Below are positions 5,432 through 7,291 of a stretch of 7,291 nt of DNA, piece by piece. How positions within the stretch are numbered: position 1 is the first letter of the stretch; each line of letters begins with the position of its first letter. Source of the DNA: Bacteroidales bacterium (GTDB lineage Bacteria > Bacteroidota > Bacteroidia > Bacteroidales > UBA7960); assembly GCA_007132395.1 (NCBI GenBank), contig SLOR01000042.1:1-7291 (forward strand), given 5' to 3'. The notes below the pieces were generated by a model that was given only the letters and a program-made list of their open reading frames with translations, was not told the DNA's origin and made no database searches. A program made the position numbers and the translations under genes.

Positions 5432-7117
5432 TTAAAGTGTAAAAACGACATTTTGCAGTCGACCAATATCACGAAGGATAAAACCGTTGACCTTTTTGTT
5501 TTCATCACGGGTAAACTCCATTACTCCCATTCGTTCGGTAAGGAATTTATCGCCATTAATATGGCTCAGGCTACTGGTGTTAAAGCCCAGGTATTTGCTA
5601 AATATTTCTGGAAAATGCAGCGTAAGAGTATCGTTTTCAAAAGTAACAGGGTAGGCTGCATTTAAGGTGGGATGATGGTAAGTGCCTGCAAAGGTCGGCA
5701 GTTGCTCTTTATTTACAGAAATAATTTCTTCCACGCGATTAGAAGTAACATTGCTTCCTCTTTGGTGCCATATCATCTGGTTTACCTCCCCGTTGGGCTC
5801 TCTTACGAAAGTGCATTGTGCATCGAAGGCCTTAAGGAAAAAATGGGTGTCGCTTTCAGCAAAAAGTTGAAAACGTGAATCGCCGGGCATTACCAGCCAA
5901 AAGGTATCTTTTTCTGCCACAAATTGCAACTCCATACCATCGGCCATTTCATAAACACCCTGGTAATCAAAAAATAAGGATGGGTCAACTTCGGTTTCTT
6001 CACGTGTAACCGCAGGTGTTTCCTGTATATTATCTGCCAGGAAAAATTCAGCTACTCCCAGTGCCAGGGCACGGGTGCTAAGGGTTTCAGTATTGGATAA
6101 TACGATGATGGCCAGCTTATGATTGGGACAAAACATGATGTTGTTCCTGAAGCCGGGCACACCACCACTATGCTCCACAACTTTTATCTCTTTATGCTTT
6201 CTCACATAAAATCCATAGGTGTAGTTCAGTGTATCTCCGTTTTGCAGAGTGTTATATGGCTCAATGGCATGAAGATAAAAATCATGTCCCTTACCTTGCT
6301 TGCTCATAAGGTTGATGGCCCATTGAGTGATATCGCTGAGGCTGGTGTGTATATTTCCACCGCCATAACTGTATTCATCAGCAGAGGTTATATCTGTAAA
6401 CCCTTCGCCGGATTTTCCATATCCTCTGGCCATATTTTCTCTGTAAACTTCCGGGCTATACTTTATAAAAGAATGATTCATCCCCATAGGCCGGAAGATG
6501 TGCTTTTGGCTGTATTCAGGAAATGTCATTCCGCTTACCGACTCCACAATCTGTGCAAGCAGCGAATAGCCAGCATTGGAGTAAACATGGCTGGTGCCGG
6601 GCTCAAAGTTGAGTGTAGGGTATTTTTTGATGATGTTAAATTCATCTTCCTGATACCAGACTTCATCCAGCGACATGCCGGACAGCAGGCGGAGCCAGTC
6701 GGTAGAAGCAATTCCGCTGGTATGCTGAATCAGGTTACGGATGGTGATGGTGTAATCGTAGCGCGGCAGTTGGGGCAGGTACAGGCGGATATCATCATCC
6801 AGATGCAGCTTACCTTGACTATGCAACATCCATACTGCATAGGCTGTAAACTGCTTGGCCACAGAAGCAATATCAAACAGAGTATTCTCTTCCACAGGCC
6901 TATTGTATTCAAGATTCATCAGACCGAAGGTTTTGCTTAGCAAAAGTTTGCCGTCGTGAATTATGGCAATGGCGCCACCGGGCTGCCCGGCACTGTGCTG
7001 AAGGCTAATGAGGGAATCCACCCGTTGCTGTAGTTGAGCCGTTGAAACGGGTGTTGCACTAAGGGTTGAAATAACTAAACATTTAGTTATCAACAACGAT
7101 ACAATAATTTTTTTCAT
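5432..7117 (-). CDS. Secreted class C beta-lactamase/D,D-peptidase-like serine hydrolase with two C-terminal domains
   Basis: A complete 561-residue protein. MKK plus a hydrophobic run to about residue 20 looks like a signal peptide, with cleavage near LSA-TP, so a periplasmic location is expected. The beta-lactamase-like domain (about 28-360) has all three active-site motifs: S85-x-x-K88 (nucleophile and base, in IASVAKQF), Y179-S-N181, and H316-S-G318 in place of the KTG triad, as is common for class C-like esterases and peptidases. HTSGI (132-136) and SYGGGNIHTS (250-259) also fit. Residues about 385-455 and 473-561 form two similar-sized beta-rich C-terminal modules, like the lipocalin-type tails often attached to these enzymes. 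Family members hydrolyse D-amino-acid peptides, esters or beta-lactams; calling it an antibiotic-resistance gene would be unjustified. The gene ends with tandem TAA-TAA and no clear hairpin terminator; 175 nt separate it from the PLP-enzyme ATG on the same strand. Confidence 0.92.
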   Translation of the reverse strand: MKKIIVSLLITKCLVISTLSATPVSTAQLQQRVDSLISLQHSAGQPGGAIAIIHDGKLLLSKTFGLMNLEYNRPVEENTLFDIASVAKQFTAYAVWMLHSQGKLHLDDDIRLYLPQLPRYDYTITIRNLIQHTSGIASTDWLRLLSGMSLDEVWYQEDEFNIIKKYPTLNFEPGTSHVYSNAGYSLLAQIVESVSGMTFPEYSQKHIFRPMGMNHSFIKYSPEVYRENMARGYGKSGEGFTDITSADEYSYGGGNIHTSLSDITQWAINLMSKQGKGHDFYLHAIEPYNTLQNGDTLNYTYGFYVRKHKEIKVVEHSGGVPGFRNNIMFCPNHKLAIIVLSNTETLSTRALALGVAEFFLADNIQETPAVTREETEVDPSLFFDYQGVYEMADGMELQFVAEKDTFWLVMPGDSRFQLFAESDTHFFLKAFDAQCTFVREPNGEVNQMIWHQRGSNVTSNRVEEIISVNKEQLPTFAGTYHHPTLNAAYPVTFENDTLTLHFPEIFSKYLGFNTSSLSHINGDKFLTERMGVMEFTRDENKKVNGFILRDIGRLQNVVFTL

Positions 7118-7146
7118 GATTACAGGTTTTTAGATTTTGCGATGTA

Positions 7147-7154
7147 CAAATATA
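7147..7154 (-). promoter_or_regulatory. Bacteroidota-type -7 promoter box for the serine hydrolase gene
   Basis: The minus strand reads TATATTTG, a perfect match to TAnnTTTG, ending 29 nt before the ATG at 7117, the same distance as for the M14 peptidase gene. No TTTG -33 element is seen at the proper distance. The remaining bases to 7291 contain an 8-bp palindrome GAGCGCTC (7253-7260) and no recognisable gene. Confidence 0.55.
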
Positions 7155-7291
7155 TTCTGTCTAAAACCTTGAAATTCATGAATTTTGCTACTGAGGCTTA
7201 CCAATGGATGAATGGGTGCATTTATTATTTGAATGAAACTTGCATGACCGCCGAGCGCTCACAAAAGTTGGCAAAATACAACAACTACTCC

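Noticed and set aside
6119..6940. A 273-codon plus-strand open frame
   Set aside because: It is fully antisense to the catalytic domain of the serine hydrolase, whose SxxK, YxN and HSG motifs prove the coding strand.
5432..7117. Calling the serine hydrolase a true beta-lactamase resistance gene
   Set aside because: It has HSG instead of KTG and extra C-terminal domains, as in many esterases and D-peptidases of the family; the sequence does not show antibiotic hydrolysis.
7165..7291. Possible gene end or start near the right edge
   Set aside because: Both strands have early stops in most frames and the only open minus-strand frame (about 35 codons) resembles nothing; left as intergenic.

Overview
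The window looks like ordinary chromosomal DNA of a Bacteroidota bacterium, probably an environmental or marine relative of the Bacteroidales/Cytophagales. Four signs point there. The upstream regions carry the TAnnTTTG -7 box typical of this phylum. Start codons follow A-rich leaders rather than strong Shine-Dalgarno sites. The protein families are typical: a secreted M14 peptidase, a secreted serine hydrolase with C-terminal beta-rich domains, and tandem universal stress proteins. Base composition is moderate. I see no rRNA, tRNA, CRISPR array, insertion sequence or prophage gene. The genus is not determined.

Layout from left to right. (1) Positions 1-1291, minus strand: the N-terminal 430 residues of a secreted M14 zinc carboxypeptidase-like protein whose C-terminus lies beyond the left edge. 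(2) 1292-1579: a divergent intergenic region with promoters facing both ways. (3) 1580-2689, plus: a cytoplasmic protein with an N-terminal DUF2007-like domain and two universal stress protein (USP) domains, followed by a strong intrinsic terminator at 2734-2775. (4) 2871-4108, plus: a two-gene unit, an SRPBCC-fold protein and a DUF1295 membrane protein of the steroid 5-alpha-reductase type, overlapping by 4 nt (ATGA). (5) 4150-5256, minus: a fold-type II PLP enzyme of the cysteine synthase/cystathionine beta-synthase group with a cysteine-rich C-terminal tail. It converges on the DUF1295 gene, and its promoter is embedded in nested inverted repeats. (6) 5432-7117, minus: a secreted class C beta-lactamase-like serine hydrolase with two extra C-terminal domains and its own promoter. 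(7) 7118-7291: promoter region and intergenic sequence, no gene seen.

Functionally the window is a mixture rather than a single system. There are two exported hydrolases for peptide or cell-wall-type substrates (peptidase, serine hydrolase), one stress/nucleotide-sensing protein, one lipid-related pair (SRPBCC + DUF1295) and one sulfur amino-acid enzyme. Only the SRPBCC-DUF1295 pair shows clear evidence of working together. I found no convincing undescribed multi-gene system. The features most worth a second look are the symmetric DNA around the PLP-enzyme promoter, the cysteine cluster at that enzyme's C-terminus, the DUF2007-USP-USP fusion with one apparently dead USP domain, and the coupled SRPBCC-DUF1295 pair.
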